NCBI GenBank assembly: GCA_018262715.1
Contig: JADFDS010000009.1
Span: 16,293 to 80,292 of the forward strand
Source: Bacteroidota bacterium
Lineage (GTDB): Bacteria > Bacteroidota > Bacteroidia > Bacteroidales > VadinHA17
Length of the DNA: 64,000 nt
Direction: 5' to 3'
The position numbers were made by a program, and so were the translations under genes. Position 1 is the first letter of the stretch. Each line of letters starts with the position of its first letter. Positions 1 through 8,116 of the stretch are shown in pieces. Below the pieces are notes generated by a model. That model ran no database searches. It saw nothing but the letters and a program-made list of their open reading frames with translations, and was not told where the DNA came from.

Positions 1-172
1 AATCGTCGGACAAACCGGTCTGACTGACCCTGAAATTTTCTGCGGACCTGCTGATTATCTGTGGCGCAGGTATCAGAGATGTTTTTTCTGACGCCGGTGC
101 CGGGTAAGTGATCCCGCCTGTAAACAGGCTGATCAGGATCAGAAGGAGCCATTTTTTTGCGAGGAGATTCAT
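1..172 (-). CDS. GH20 beta-N-acetylhexosaminidase, N-terminal fragment
   Basis: Partial gene running off the left edge; only the first 57 codons are present. It starts with ATG at 172 and encodes a signal peptide (MNLLAKKWLLLILISLF...). The mature start SLIPAPQ resembles the opening of the complete GH20 enzyme at 54.6-56.2 kb (SLIPKPAEL), which is typical of the small N-terminal GH20b domain of exported hexosaminidases. Such enzymes remove terminal GlcNAc or GalNAc from glycans. It begins 14 bp after the sialidase stop on the same strand, so the two are probably co-transcribed: sialic acid removal followed by hexosamine removal fits mucin or glycoprotein degradation. The catalytic domain is outside the window, so the family call rests on the N-terminus and context. 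Confidence 0.6.
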   Translation of the reverse strand, partial: MNLLAKKWLLLILISLFTGGITYPAPASEKTSLIPAPQIISRSAENFRVSQTGLSDD

Positions 173-186
173 CAGGGAGAGGCAGG

Positions 187-1824
187 TTACTTATCCCCGA
201 AGAAATCGGCTGCAGGAATTATTTGAAAATAGAGTTCCTTAACCCCCTCATAGAGGATACCGACCTGGGTTTCGTTAACCATTGTCAGGCATGAATATCC
301 GTAACCGGAAGGACCGAACAGTTCCACCTGGTTTTCCTCCGGCCAGGTCAATCCCTGGTCAGTGCTGGCCTTGATGGTCATCCTGATCCTGCTGTTCCTG
401 TCATCCGGATTGGAAAAGAAGAGAATATTTTTATCCGCTCCGGCAATTTTGATCTTTGCCGAGATGAGGCTGGCCATGCAGTTCGGCTCAGGGAGGGCAG
501 AATTTGAAGAAGGATGAGCGGTCCATGTCCTGCCCAGGTCGCCGGTAACGGCTACTGCCCTGCCGTTTGTATCACCTTTGTCGCTCCTGTTTCTGTCATC
601 ACGCATGTTAAGCATAAGTGTGCCGTCGGCAAGCTGCACCACCTGGGCTTCAGTTGTATTTGATTTTGCGCCGGTACCAATCTGCCATGTATTCCCTCCG
701 TCCCTGCTGCAGACAACAGTCGAGTGGCATGTGTACTGCCCCCCGTCCAGGGCCTTCGTTCCGATGTCTGCCTTGAACTGGGCCGGGAAAACAAGTGTTC
801 CGTCATCCATTGTAATACCCCGGCCAGGTCCCTGAAGGAGCAGTTGCCATGCAGTATCCTTGATCTGTGAGGTGATATTCACCGGTTCAGACCATGTGAG
901 CCCGTCATCAGTGCTCTTCACGAGGATGAACTGGCCGGTCTCCTGCGGGGTCATCCCAGGCTGCGAAGCCCACCAGAGCATCTTGTCAGGCGCTGAACCG
1001 CTCATCCAGAGCGCTGCCACCCATAGTGTACCGGTAGTATGATCATACAGGATGCTGGGATCACCAATGCCGTTCAGGTTCTGTGGCAGACCTCCGTATT
1101 CACCCATATCCATTATCACCTTCATCGGCTCCCATGTCCGCCCTCCGTCTGTACTTCGGCTCATACCTATATCAATATCCTCCTGAAGGTCCTTGCTGTT
1201 GTTGTACCTGATGTCATATACAGCCACCAGGATTCCTTCATTTGTTGTCACAAGTCCCGGAATGCGGTAGGTATCTGCTCCATCCTGCCCCGCTGCACGG
1301 ACAATCCTTCCAAAGCGAATAACAGGATCTTCCGGTTTTGCCTCGTAACTGGTTGATGACCCGTTACTGAATGTAAAGATTACAGATTCTATCTTCAGTC
1401 TTCCGGCAAGGTCAGCGTTGGCTCTTGTCCTGAAATCAAACATGAAAGTATGCTTGCCTCCCGCAACAGGCAATTGGCACTCAACCAGCGTAAAGAGTGA
1501 AGGTTCACTGACAGTTGCCAGCATCTCTTTCTGCGGTACTCCAGGAACCACACCCGTATACCATGCGGTCAGTGCCGACAGTGCCTGCGGGCTGCTTTCG
1601 TCTGAGAAGGTAATTCCGATGCTTTTCAGGGAGACAGATTCGTCCTCACCGGTGATCGTGAACATCAGGCTGACAAGGTCATTATTAGTCCTTTCGGGAA
1701 AAATCGGTTCTGTACTGAAGATTGCAACGGTCTCGCTGACGGCAAATCCGGAAGTCGCCTCCTTTGAGTCTCCGCATTTCGAAGCTGTCAGTAGAAGTAA
1801 AAGAAAAAGGAGCAGTGTTCTCAT
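187..1824 (-). CDS. nanH: Exported sialidase (neuraminidase) with BNR/Asp-box repeats
   Basis: Exo-alpha-sialidase, about 545 residues, releasing terminal sialic acids. A hydrophobic leader ends in LLLTASKC, so it may be a lipoprotein, although Lys just before the Cys is unusual for a lipobox. Residues 25-165 resemble the beta-sandwich N-terminal domain of Bacteroides sialidases. The six-bladed propeller follows, with the RIP motif (DTYRIPG, Arg about 187) and five Asp-box-like motifs: STDGGRTW, STDDGLTW, SRDGGNTW, GDLGRTW and STDQGLTW. An in-frame Met at 1893 is rejected because the 23 residues it adds spoil the signal peptide. A GH20 gene follows 14 bp downstream and a GntR/FCD regulator is divergent, suggesting inducible host-glycan foraging. 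Confidence 0.9.
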   Translation of the reverse strand: MRTLLLFLLLLLTASKCGDSKEATSGFAVSETVAIFSTEPIFPERTNNDLVSLMFTITGEDESVSLKSIGITFSDESSPQALSALTAWYTGVVPGVPQKEMLATVSEPSLFTLVECQLPVAGGKHTFMFDFRTRANADLAGRLKIESVIFTFSNGSSTSYEAKPEDPVIRFGRIVRAAGQDGADTYRIPGLVTTNEGILVAVYDIRYNNSKDLQEDIDIGMSRSTDGGRTWEPMKVIMDMGEYGGLPQNLNGIGDPSILYDHTTGTLWVAALWMSGSAPDKMLWWASQPGMTPQETGQFILVKSTDDGLTWSEPVNITSQIKDTAWQLLLQGPGRGITMDDGTLVFPAQFKADIGTKALDGGQYTCHSTVVCSRDGGNTWQIGTGAKSNTTEAQVVQLADGTLMLNMRDDRNRSDKGDTNGRAVAVTGDLGRTWTAHPSSNSALPEPNCMASLISAKIKIAGADKNILFFSNPDDRNSRIRMTIKASTDQGLTWPEENQVELFGPSGYGYSCLTMVNETQVGILYEGVKELYFQIIPAADFFGDK

Positions 1825-2145
1825 AAATACAAATCTTTGAAAAAAATCATTCAAAAAAACAGGCAGTATCCCGGCCCTTCCCAGTACCGTCATTATTTCC
1901 CGGATGCTTTCCCGGCCTTCAGGGGGCTTCTGTTGAGCACCTGTTAAGGAAAAAGCATGATCAGCCCGCGAGTGAAAGAGAATTTTCTTTTCAAAAATTG
2001 AGTTGGTTATGGGATTAGAATTGAAGAAGTAATTGCTTTATGTAATACATAGAATAATACAAATTTAATTTTAAAATTCCACATGCAAGGATTTCTCCTT
2101 TATTTTTGCTTTTTTTGTAATACTTTAGTATCTATTGGATAAATA
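1825..2145. promoter_or_regulatory. Divergent intergenic region between sialidase and GntR regulator, with candidate operators
   Basis: This 321-bp AT-rich stretch has no convincing ORF. It holds three copies of TAATAC (2043-2048, 2055-2060, 2118-2123); the first and third lie in the longer word TGTAATAC (2041-2048, 2116-2123). The third overlaps the palindrome ATACTTTAGTAT (2120-2131), two perfect 5-bp arms around TT, which ends 14 bp before the regulator's ATG. Repeated hexamers are how the FCD regulator NanR recognises DNA, so these are plausible operators for the adjacent regulator. That is inference; no site has been matched to a known motif. Confidence 0.45.
2101..2108 (+). promoter_or_regulatory. 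Putative -7 element of the GntR gene
   Basis: TATTTTTG matches the Bacteroidota -7 consensus TAnnTTTG. The predicted transcript start (about 2114-2118) falls on the TGTAATAC/ATACT palindrome, an arrangement expected for autorepression. No clear -33 TTTG is seen. Confidence 0.45.
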
Positions 2146-2880
2146 ATGGATAATCAGGACTTAAGACTTGAGCTGAAAGCAATCGACACAAGCAGTCTCG
2201 TCGATAAGGTCGAGATGCGCCTCATTGAGGTTTTCCTCTACAAGGAACTTAAACCCGGTGACGCCATACCCAAGGAGACAGAACTCGCCTCTATCATGGG
2301 GGTAAGCAGGACTGTCATCAGGGAGTCACTGAACAGGCTCAAAACAATGGGCCTGATCGAATCAAAAAAACACAGGGGAACCATCATCAAAAGCCCTGAT
2401 CTTTCCGTAATCCTAGGTAAATCACTCATCCCCAGGATACTTGATAACAAAACACTGATGGACGTTTTCGAGATGCGCCTCGCCCTGGAAGTCGGCATGG
2501 CAGATTTCATCTTCGCACGGAAGACCGCCAGGGATGTAAGGGAGCTTGAAGAGATAGTCGAGATCGAACCTGATCACTCAGACAATATCCTGTTTGACGT
2601 GGAGCATGAATTGAAATTCCACGGCAAACTGTACCAGATGACCGGCAACAACACTCTTGAAGAATTTCAAAACCTGCTGTTACCGGCATTCCAGCATGTT
2701 TACAACATCGGGCTCATCAAGGTAAAGGGGAAACGGAAGAAATACAAGTCACACAAGGAACTGGTGGCACTTCTGAAGAAAGGCACCCCTGACGAGTTCC
2801 GCGAGGGAATGAGAAGACATCTTGAAAACCACTTTGTCAGGATACTGGCAAACCACGCAAGTCAGGCTGCCAACAGATAA
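2146..2880 (+). CDS. GntR-family transcriptional regulator with FCD ligand domain
   Basis: DNA-binding regulator of the FadR/FCD subfamily, 244 residues. The winged helix-turn-helix lies at about 22-85 (KETELASIMGVSRTVIRESL, then the wing SKKHRGTII). The all-helical FCD domain follows at about 105-235 with the usual metal-binding histidines (ELKFHGKLY, YKSHKEL, RRHLENH). Members bind metal plus a carboxylate such as sialic acid, uronates or short organic acids. It is divergent from a sialidase/hexosaminidase pair, so a NanR-like sialic-acid sensor is a reasonable inference, but the ligand cannot be read from sequence. Its 3' end overlaps the convergent cruF gene by 19 bp. Confidence 0.85.
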   Translation: MDNQDLRLELKAIDTSSLVDKVEMRLIEVFLYKELKPGDAIPKETELASIMGVSRTVIRESLNRLKTMGLIESKKHRGTIIKSPDLSVILGKSLIPRILDNKTLMDVFEMRLALEVGMADFIFARKTARDVRELEEIVEIEPDHSDNILFDVEHELKFHGKLYQMTGNNTLEEFQNLLLPAFQHVYNIGLIKVKGKRKKYKSHKELVALLKKGTPDEFREGMRRHLENHFVRILANHASQAANR

Positions 2881-3551
2881 AATAAATCTATCGCTGCAAA
2901 GAAGCCCATCTGAACCGCGAAGAGAGGCAACGCCCTGCTGTTGATTTCCTCCTCTCCCCAGACCCTGGTCACCGCATGAAACACGGCAGAGAAGAAAAAC
3001 CAGCCGAGGTAATTCTTCAACGGAATCACCTTGCACTCCCATGACCACATGTCAAGCCTCATTGCTGCCGGCTCCAGGAAAAGGTCATATGCAACCATGA
3101 GCAGCGAGCCCGTGAAAATCACGAACAGCGACTTTATTACTCCCCCGTGCCGGCGTGTATTGTCATGCGGTAATCGTTCCCACAACTGCCGGCTGATGAC
3201 ATTTGTGCAATAGATCAGCAGGAACCAGTTGAGGCCGATTATTAATGGTGTGTTCAGCAGGGTTGGTCCGAGAGTCTGTCCGTAGATGTATACTCCGAAA
3301 ATCTTCCCGGTTTCGGTGCCGGCGGCTTCAATGAAGAAGGAAGTCACCGCAATGAACAATCCCGTGAAAATCACCCGCCTGGCAGGCAACTTCCCCCAAA
3401 AAAGAAACACCGCCGCAAACAGCAGGTTAAGCGGGGTTATCAACTTGAAAAGCTCCCTGCTGAAAGGCAACAGCATCCCCGCGAGTCCAACGCCGTAAAC
3501 CCATAAAAGGATCTCGGTCGATTTCAACAATCGTGGTTTCAGTGCTGTCAT
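2862..3551 (-). CDS. cruF: CruF-like carotenoid 1',2'-hydratase (DUF422 family)
   Basis: Integral membrane protein of 229 residues with about seven hydrophobic segments and the conserved stretch FFIEAAGTETGKIFG of the carotenoid biosynthesis family PF04240. CruF adds water across the terminal 1',2' double bond of an acyclic psi end, creating the tertiary hydroxyl later used for glycosylation (family knowledge). It is the last gene of the carotenoid operon and overlaps the crtD-like stop by 4 bp (ATGA, 3548-3551). Pairing with a CrtD-type desaturase matches known CruF/CrtD partnerships. The 3' end overlaps the convergent GntR gene. Confidence 0.78.
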   Translation of the reverse strand: MTALKPRLLKSTEILLWVYGVGLAGMLLPFSRELFKLITPLNLLFAAVFLFWGKLPARRVIFTGLFIAVTSFFIEAAGTETGKIFGVYIYGQTLGPTLLNTPLIIGLNWFLLIYCTNVISRQLWERLPHDNTRRHGGVIKSLFVIFTGSLLMVAYDLFLEPAAMRLDMWSWECKVIPLKNYLGWFFFSAVFHAVTRVWGEEEINSRALPLFAVQMGFFAAIDLFYLLAA

Positions 3552-5017
3552 TTTGCCGCAGGTATCATGTCACATGCAATCTTTGCGGATGCAAGGCAGA
3601 GGGGTATGCCCCCGCCGGGGTGGACAGAACCACCGACAAACCACAGGTTCTCATACCTGTTCCTTACGTTCGGGTGGCGTCTGAAAGCCGCGAACCGGCT
3701 GTTGGAGCTGCTGCCGTAGAGGGCGCCGCGGTGCGAGGCCGTCAGGTTCTCTATCAGCGGCGGGTCAAGCACCTGCTCTGCCCCGATAGCCTCCTCAATG
3801 CTGCAGCTGAGCCGTTTTCCCAGTTTCTGAATGATGTTTCCGCGAGCCACACTTACAACCCCCTTCCAGTCCTGCCCTCTGTCGTACGGTACGTTGATCA
3901 TTACGAACCAGTTGTCCTTCCCTTCAGGAGCATCGGTACTAACCGCTCTCGATGATGCAAACAGATAGACAGTCGGGTCAGCGGAGACCTCTCCCTTTCG
4001 CAGTGCGCGAAATTCACCCGGATAGTCAGATGAGAAGAATATGTTGTGCAGGTCGAGCTCCTCAAACCGCCTGTTCATTGCCCAGTAAAAGATGAGCGCC
4101 GAGGTGCTCCGCTCCTGCCTCTCCTGTTTTCTTGCATAAGTTTCCTCCTTAAGAAGCTTCCGGTAAAACGGTATCACATCAACGTCCGATACAACAACAC
4201 CAAACGGTTTTACTCCCGCTGTGGTTTCAACTGCACTGACGATCTTTCCCTGCTTCACCACCGAAACCACCTCCTCGCCGGTATGTATTGTCACTCCGCA
4301 CCTGCCTGCCAGCAGCTCAAGTGCGTCTACAATCTCCCTCATCCCCTTTTCAGGGAAGAAGGCGCCCATGTTGTGCTCCAGGTGCGCAATCACGTTCAGT
4401 GTTCCCGGCGCCCTGTATGGACTTGAGCCATTGTAAGTGGCATAACGGTCAAAGAGCTGGATCAGCTTCGGGCTTCTGAACCGCCTGCTGATAATCCCGT
4501 GCATGGTGGAGAAGGCATTCAGCTTCCTGAAGTTGCGGGCAACGTTGAGCGACTCCGGCTTCCTGAAGTTTTCAAGCTGGTAAAAAGGTGAAAAAATAAA
4601 TATCCCTGCCGTCAGGTCATACAGTTCGGCGCACTCATCCAGGAAACCCAGTATGTTTTCACGCGGCTCACCGGTGACTATCTCAGCTTCCTCCGCAAAG
4701 CGCTGTCTGTCAGTCCATGCGTTGAGCAGCGTTCCATCATCCCAGAAATACCTGCACGACGATACCAGTGGCACATACCTGAAATGCCCGCGGGGGTCTT
4801 CACCGGCAAGGGTGAAGAGTTCATCAACCAGCTCAGGGAGGGTGAACAGAGAGGGGCCGGTATCAAACCTGCAACCGGCAAGTCTCATCTCCCCTATCTT
4901 GCCTCCGGTACGGCTGCTCTTTTCATAAAGGTGGGTGTCGTAACCCTTTACGGCCAGTCTAATTGCCGATGCCAGGCCTCCGATGCCCGCCCCTATAACT
5001 GCTGCCTTTGTCTTCAT
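3548..5017 (-). CDS. crtD: CrtI-family carotenoid desaturase, probably CrtD-like (3,4-desaturase)
   Basis: FAD-dependent carotene desaturase of 489 residues. The N-terminal Rossmann motif is GAGIGGLASAIRLAVKGY followed by EKSSRTGGK; the C-terminal FAD-binding signature is WFVGGSVHPGGGIPLCLASA. It is a divergent paralogue of the other desaturase in this operon (5854-7341). I assign the 3,4-desaturase role because of the GGSVHPGGGIP end and because it is translationally coupled (ATGA) to cruF, whose product is the usual CrtD substrate. The family is secure; which of the two paralogues desaturates phytoene is inferred. It starts 16 bp after the crtB stop. Confidence 0.7.
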   Translation of the reverse strand: MKTKAAVIGAGIGGLASAIRLAVKGYDTHLYEKSSRTGGKIGEMRLAGCRFDTGPSLFTLPELVDELFTLAGEDPRGHFRYVPLVSSCRYFWDDGTLLNAWTDRQRFAEEAEIVTGEPRENILGFLDECAELYDLTAGIFIFSPFYQLENFRKPESLNVARNFRKLNAFSTMHGIISRRFRSPKLIQLFDRYATYNGSSPYRAPGTLNVIAHLEHNMGAFFPEKGMREIVDALELLAGRCGVTIHTGEEVVSVVKQGKIVSAVETTAGVKPFGVVVSDVDVIPFYRKLLKEETYARKQERQERSTSALIFYWAMNRRFEELDLHNIFFSSDYPGEFRALRKGEVSADPTVYLFASSRAVSTDAPEGKDNWFVMINVPYDRGQDWKGVVSVARGNIIQKLGKRLSCSIEEAIGAEQVLDPPLIENLTASHRGALYGSSSNSRFAAFRRHPNVRNRYENLWFVGGSVHPGGGIPLCLASAKIACDMIPAAK

Positions 5018-5033
5018 TGCTCTGCGTGGCCTT

Positions 5034-5873
5034 TTATAACAATCCTGCTCCGTCCTTCACAATCACCTTCAGAAGAAGCCATAATTTCCTGGTGTTGGAA
5101 ATGCGGAAACGCTGTCCGGTAACAGCTTCCGGCGGCGTTTTCCTGATCCTGGCAAAGAGCGCCTGATAATATGAATATGCCAGGTATACGCCCCGGCGGC
5201 TCCCGTGGTCTAGCCCCCTGATTCCCTCCAGGGCTGCGCTGAAATCGGCTGCTATGTCGTCCTCTATCTGTCTCTTTTCAGCCACGGTGAATTTATTGAA
5301 GTCAACCCCCGGGAAATAGACTCTCCCGCGGTCGACAAAATCACTGCGGATATCCCTGAGAAAGTTCACCTTCTGAAAGGCCGAACCGAGCCTGCGGGCA
5401 GGTTCGCGAAGCCTGTCAAATGCCCGGGGATCATCATGGCAGAAAACCCTCAGGCACATCAGTCCCACCGCTTCGGCTGAGCCGTAAATGTATTGATTAT
5501 AGCTGTGGCGATCATGGTTCTTCTGCTCAAGGTCCATCTCCATGCTGCAGAGGAATGCCTCTATGAACTCATTATCAATATTATAGGTATTTACCGCCCA
5601 CTGGAACGAGTGTAGCACCGGATTCGGGCTGACCCCCCCGGAGATCGCCTCTGCCGTATCCTGCCGGAACCGGTCCAGCATCTCCCTCTGGCTGTGGCCG
5701 AAGAAGGTGTCCACTATCTCGTCGGCCAGCCTGACAAAACCGTAAATCGCGTAGATGGCTGGACGATGTCTTACTGCCAGGGTACGGATCCCCAGCGAGA
5801 AAGAGGTGCTGTAACCGGTGGTAACCACCTTGCTGCACCTCAGTGATATGGTGTCATAAAGTGCCGGCTTCAT
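5034..5873 (-). CDS. crtB: Phytoene synthase
   Basis: Condenses two geranylgeranyl diphosphates to phytoene, the first committed carotenoid step. At 279 residues it has usual family length. Both prenyl-binding aspartate motifs are present: DEIVDTF at about 51-57 and RDIRSDFVDRGRVYFP at about 172-187. The N-terminal YSTSFSLGIR is the conserved opening of trans-isoprenyl diphosphate synthases of the head-to-head class. The start at 5873 lies 20 bp inside the upstream crtI, indicating translational coupling. Squalene synthase is the main alternative but is unlikely beside two CrtI-family desaturases. Confidence 0.9.
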   Translation of the reverse strand: MKPALYDTISLRCSKVVTTGYSTSFSLGIRTLAVRHRPAIYAIYGFVRLADEIVDTFFGHSQREMLDRFRQDTAEAISGGVSPNPVLHSFQWAVNTYNIDNEFIEAFLCSMEMDLEQKNHDRHSYNQYIYGSAEAVGLMCLRVFCHDDPRAFDRLREPARRLGSAFQKVNFLRDIRSDFVDRGRVYFPGVDFNKFTVAEKRQIEDDIAADFSAALEGIRGLDHGSRRGVYLAYSYYQALFARIRKTPPEAVTGQRFRISNTRKLWLLLKVIVKDGAGLL

Positions 5874-7341
5874 TATCTATTCTCTGTACTGTCAGTTTTG
5901 AGCTGATTATAACCATCGGGAGACCTGTCCCGGGAACAGTCGAAGCGCCTGTATACCAGACGTTTGAAAACATTTCATCCCTGTTTGAGGGCCTGAATCC
6001 CCCCACCTGGGTCATTTTGTGCCCCAGCCCGAGCCCGCTGCCGCGGTATAAACCGAACATATTCTGCCAGTCGACCGGGTCAAGCACCACGCGCGTCATG
6101 AGATTGGCCTCTACGTTATGGCCAGTACGGGCCGACAGATCCTTTATCACCGCATCGGCAATGCGCTCCCTGTCACTCCAGTCGGGTTTAAACCTCAGGT
6201 CAGGCACCGGCACAAGGATAAACAGGTTCTCACAGCCGGGAGGTGCACTCTGCGGATTGAAAATGGCGTTGGCGTTAACGTAGTAATAGGGCTTATCAAG
6301 TGAAACTTTATTCCTGAAGATCCCTTTCGAATAAGGTTCATAGTCTCTGTCCCCGAGGAAATAGTTATGATGGTGGATGTTCTCCATCTTTCCCTTTACA
6401 CCCAGGTAGATTGTAAGAGGAGCCAGCGTCCACTGCATCCGGTCAAGCTTTTCATCAGTGAATGCCGGCCGGCGGAACACCCTTCCCCGGAACATAGCAG
6501 CATCAGCGTTTATAACGAATATGTCTCCCTCCCAGCGCCTGCCGTCAGTGTCAATGAATGCCCTGTTCCTCCTGCCCGAACCGTCGAAGCCGTTTATGGT
6601 GACATTGTAGTTAATCTTAATTCCGGCCTTTTCAGCTTCGCGAAGCAACCCATCCACGATACGATACATTCCGCCCTCCACGTTGTGATAGCCGTCATGC
6701 ACCATCTCGGTGTAGCTCAGGATGGTATACACGGCCGGGGTGTCAAACGGGGTGGCCCCGAGGAAGAATGATACCAGGGAGAAGATGACCCTCACCTCAT
6801 AGGAGGTAAAATAACGGCTCATCTCGCTCCACACTGACCGCATCACTTTCGGGACATGCTTCACCGGCAGCTTCGTCATCTGCATCATGAAGTCGGGCAG
6901 CGATCTGAAGTTTTTGGCCAGTACACCCTTTTCGATGTCATCAAACAGCGCCCCTGATGAGGCAAGGAACCGTGCCATCCGGTCACGGAAGCCCGGCTCG
7001 ATATCCTCAAACTGGTGAGCAAGCCTGTCGAGGTCACGGTATATGGTGTACCATCTGTCACTACCCCGGAAGTTCACGCGATACAGGGGATCAATCTGAA
7101 CGAACCGGAACGGCATCTCTATGCCCGCATCCCTCACGAACTCGTCGAAGTGATAGCTCATGCTGAAAAAGGTGGGGGCCATATCAAAGGTGAAGCCTCC
7201 GGAGGTCAGCTGGTTGAGCCTTCCGCCTGCCTGCCTGTACATCTCCACCATCTCCACCTCATAGCCCCTGCGTCTTAGACGCAGTGCCGTCGCCAGCCCG
7301 CCAAGTCCGGCGCCTACAATCAGCGCTTTCTTTCCTGTCAT
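5854..7341 (-). CDS. crtI: Phytoene desaturase (CrtI family)
   Basis: FAD-dependent desaturase of 495 residues, expected to convert phytoene towards lycopene. The N-terminus has the dinucleotide fold GAGLGGLATALRLRRRGY and the trailing VEMYRQAGGR; the C-terminus carries WYTGASTVPGTGLPMVIISS. It lies directly upstream of and overlaps crtB, the usual crtI-crtB pairing, which supports the phytoene role over the second paralogue. It begins 4 bp after the stop of the exported TPR protein gene. Substrate assignment between the two paralogues is inference; the family is clear. Confidence 0.82.
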   Translation of the reverse strand: MTGKKALIVGAGLGGLATALRLRRRGYEVEMVEMYRQAGGRLNQLTSGGFTFDMAPTFFSMSYHFDEFVRDAGIEMPFRFVQIDPLYRVNFRGSDRWYTIYRDLDRLAHQFEDIEPGFRDRMARFLASSGALFDDIEKGVLAKNFRSLPDFMMQMTKLPVKHVPKVMRSVWSEMSRYFTSYEVRVIFSLVSFFLGATPFDTPAVYTILSYTEMVHDGYHNVEGGMYRIVDGLLREAEKAGIKINYNVTINGFDGSGRRNRAFIDTDGRRWEGDIFVINADAAMFRGRVFRRPAFTDEKLDRMQWTLAPLTIYLGVKGKMENIHHHNYFLGDRDYEPYSKGIFRNKVSLDKPYYYVNANAIFNPQSAPPGCENLFILVPVPDLRFKPDWSDRERIADAVIKDLSARTGHNVEANLMTRVVLDPVDWQNMFGLYRGSGLGLGHKMTQVGGFRPSNRDEMFSNVWYTGASTVPGTGLPMVIISSKLTVQRIDNEAGTL

Positions 7342-7345
7342 ATGG

Positions 7346-8116
7346 TCACTTTAGTTTTTTCTCCACCTCAGGGAGCAGTTCATCGCGCACCCACTGAAAG
7401 TCAGGGGCTCTCCTTAGAGCCATGCGGTAAGCATCGCGGGCCCCGCTGTTATCGCCCATTTTCTCAAGCAACTGTCCGAGAAGCACCATGGTGTTGAGAT
7501 ACCTCCAGTTGCAGTAGGCGACGCTGCCGCCGGCCTCGAAGAGCCTCAGCGCCTCACGGAATGAGGCAGCAGCCTTCTCCTTTGATCCGCCTGCAAAAGC
7601 GGGCATGTGCGCCTCAGAATTTGCCTTTTCAATCCAGACCACGGCAGAATTTTTCCCGGCTTCCATCGCTGCCTCGAGCTGTTTCAGGGCCTTCGGCCCG
7701 AGGGTTACTGCCCGTGCGGGATTGAGTCCCATCCTGAAACCGAGCAGGGCCACCCTGAAAGCCTCAGTTTCTGCGTGGTATTCAGGAAACCTCGCAAGCT
7801 GCCCGACCTCACCGTCAAATGTCTCTATCTGAGGTCTTGCCAGATCCTTCTCATTCCTGCCCAGCAGGTAGCCGATATATCCGTATCTCGCTTCGGCCAG
7901 GGTATATAGTGTGCATGACTTCGGATCACGCCGGTACTGTTCCTGCAACTCCTGCATCCCCTTCTTCCATATCTCCATGTTGCCGGAAACGTATCCTTTA
8001 TATATGGTACAGCTGCTGCAGTCTTCCGTGGCAGCACCAGATGCCGCCGGCATGGCCAGCAACATCATAATAAATACCGCAACGTTTTGCATCATCTTAT
8101 TTTTCTTCCTTTCCAT
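7346..8116 (-). CDS. Exported TPR-repeat protein of the carotenoid operon, function unknown
   Basis: Up to 256 residues: a signal peptide (hydrophobic VAVFIMMLLAMPAASGA), a cysteine pair just after it (EDCSSCTIYKG), then helical TPR-like repeats, clearest near the C-terminus (GGSKEKAAASFREALRLF and MGDNSGARDAYRMALRRA). It should act in the periplasm. The start at 8116 gives a basic n-region (ERKKNK); the alternative ATG at 8095 overlaps the upstream stop as ATGA and sits behind a purine-rich AAGGAAG, so it is also credible. It is embedded between the carotenoid glycosyltransferase and crtI. I recognise no characterised family; a role in carrying or placing the pigment is speculation. Confidence 0.75.
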   Translation of the reverse strand: MERKKNKMMQNVAVFIMMLLAMPAASGAATEDCSSCTIYKGYVSGNMEIWKKGMQELQEQYRRDPKSCTLYTLAEARYGYIGYLLGRNEKDLARPQIETFDGEVGQLARFPEYHAETEAFRVALLGFRMGLNPARAVTLGPKALKQLEAAMEAGKNSAVVWIEKANSEAHMPAFAGGSKEKAAASFREALRLFEAGGSVAYCNWRYLNTMVLLGQLLEKMGDNSGARDAYRMALRRAPDFQWVRDELLPEVEKKLK

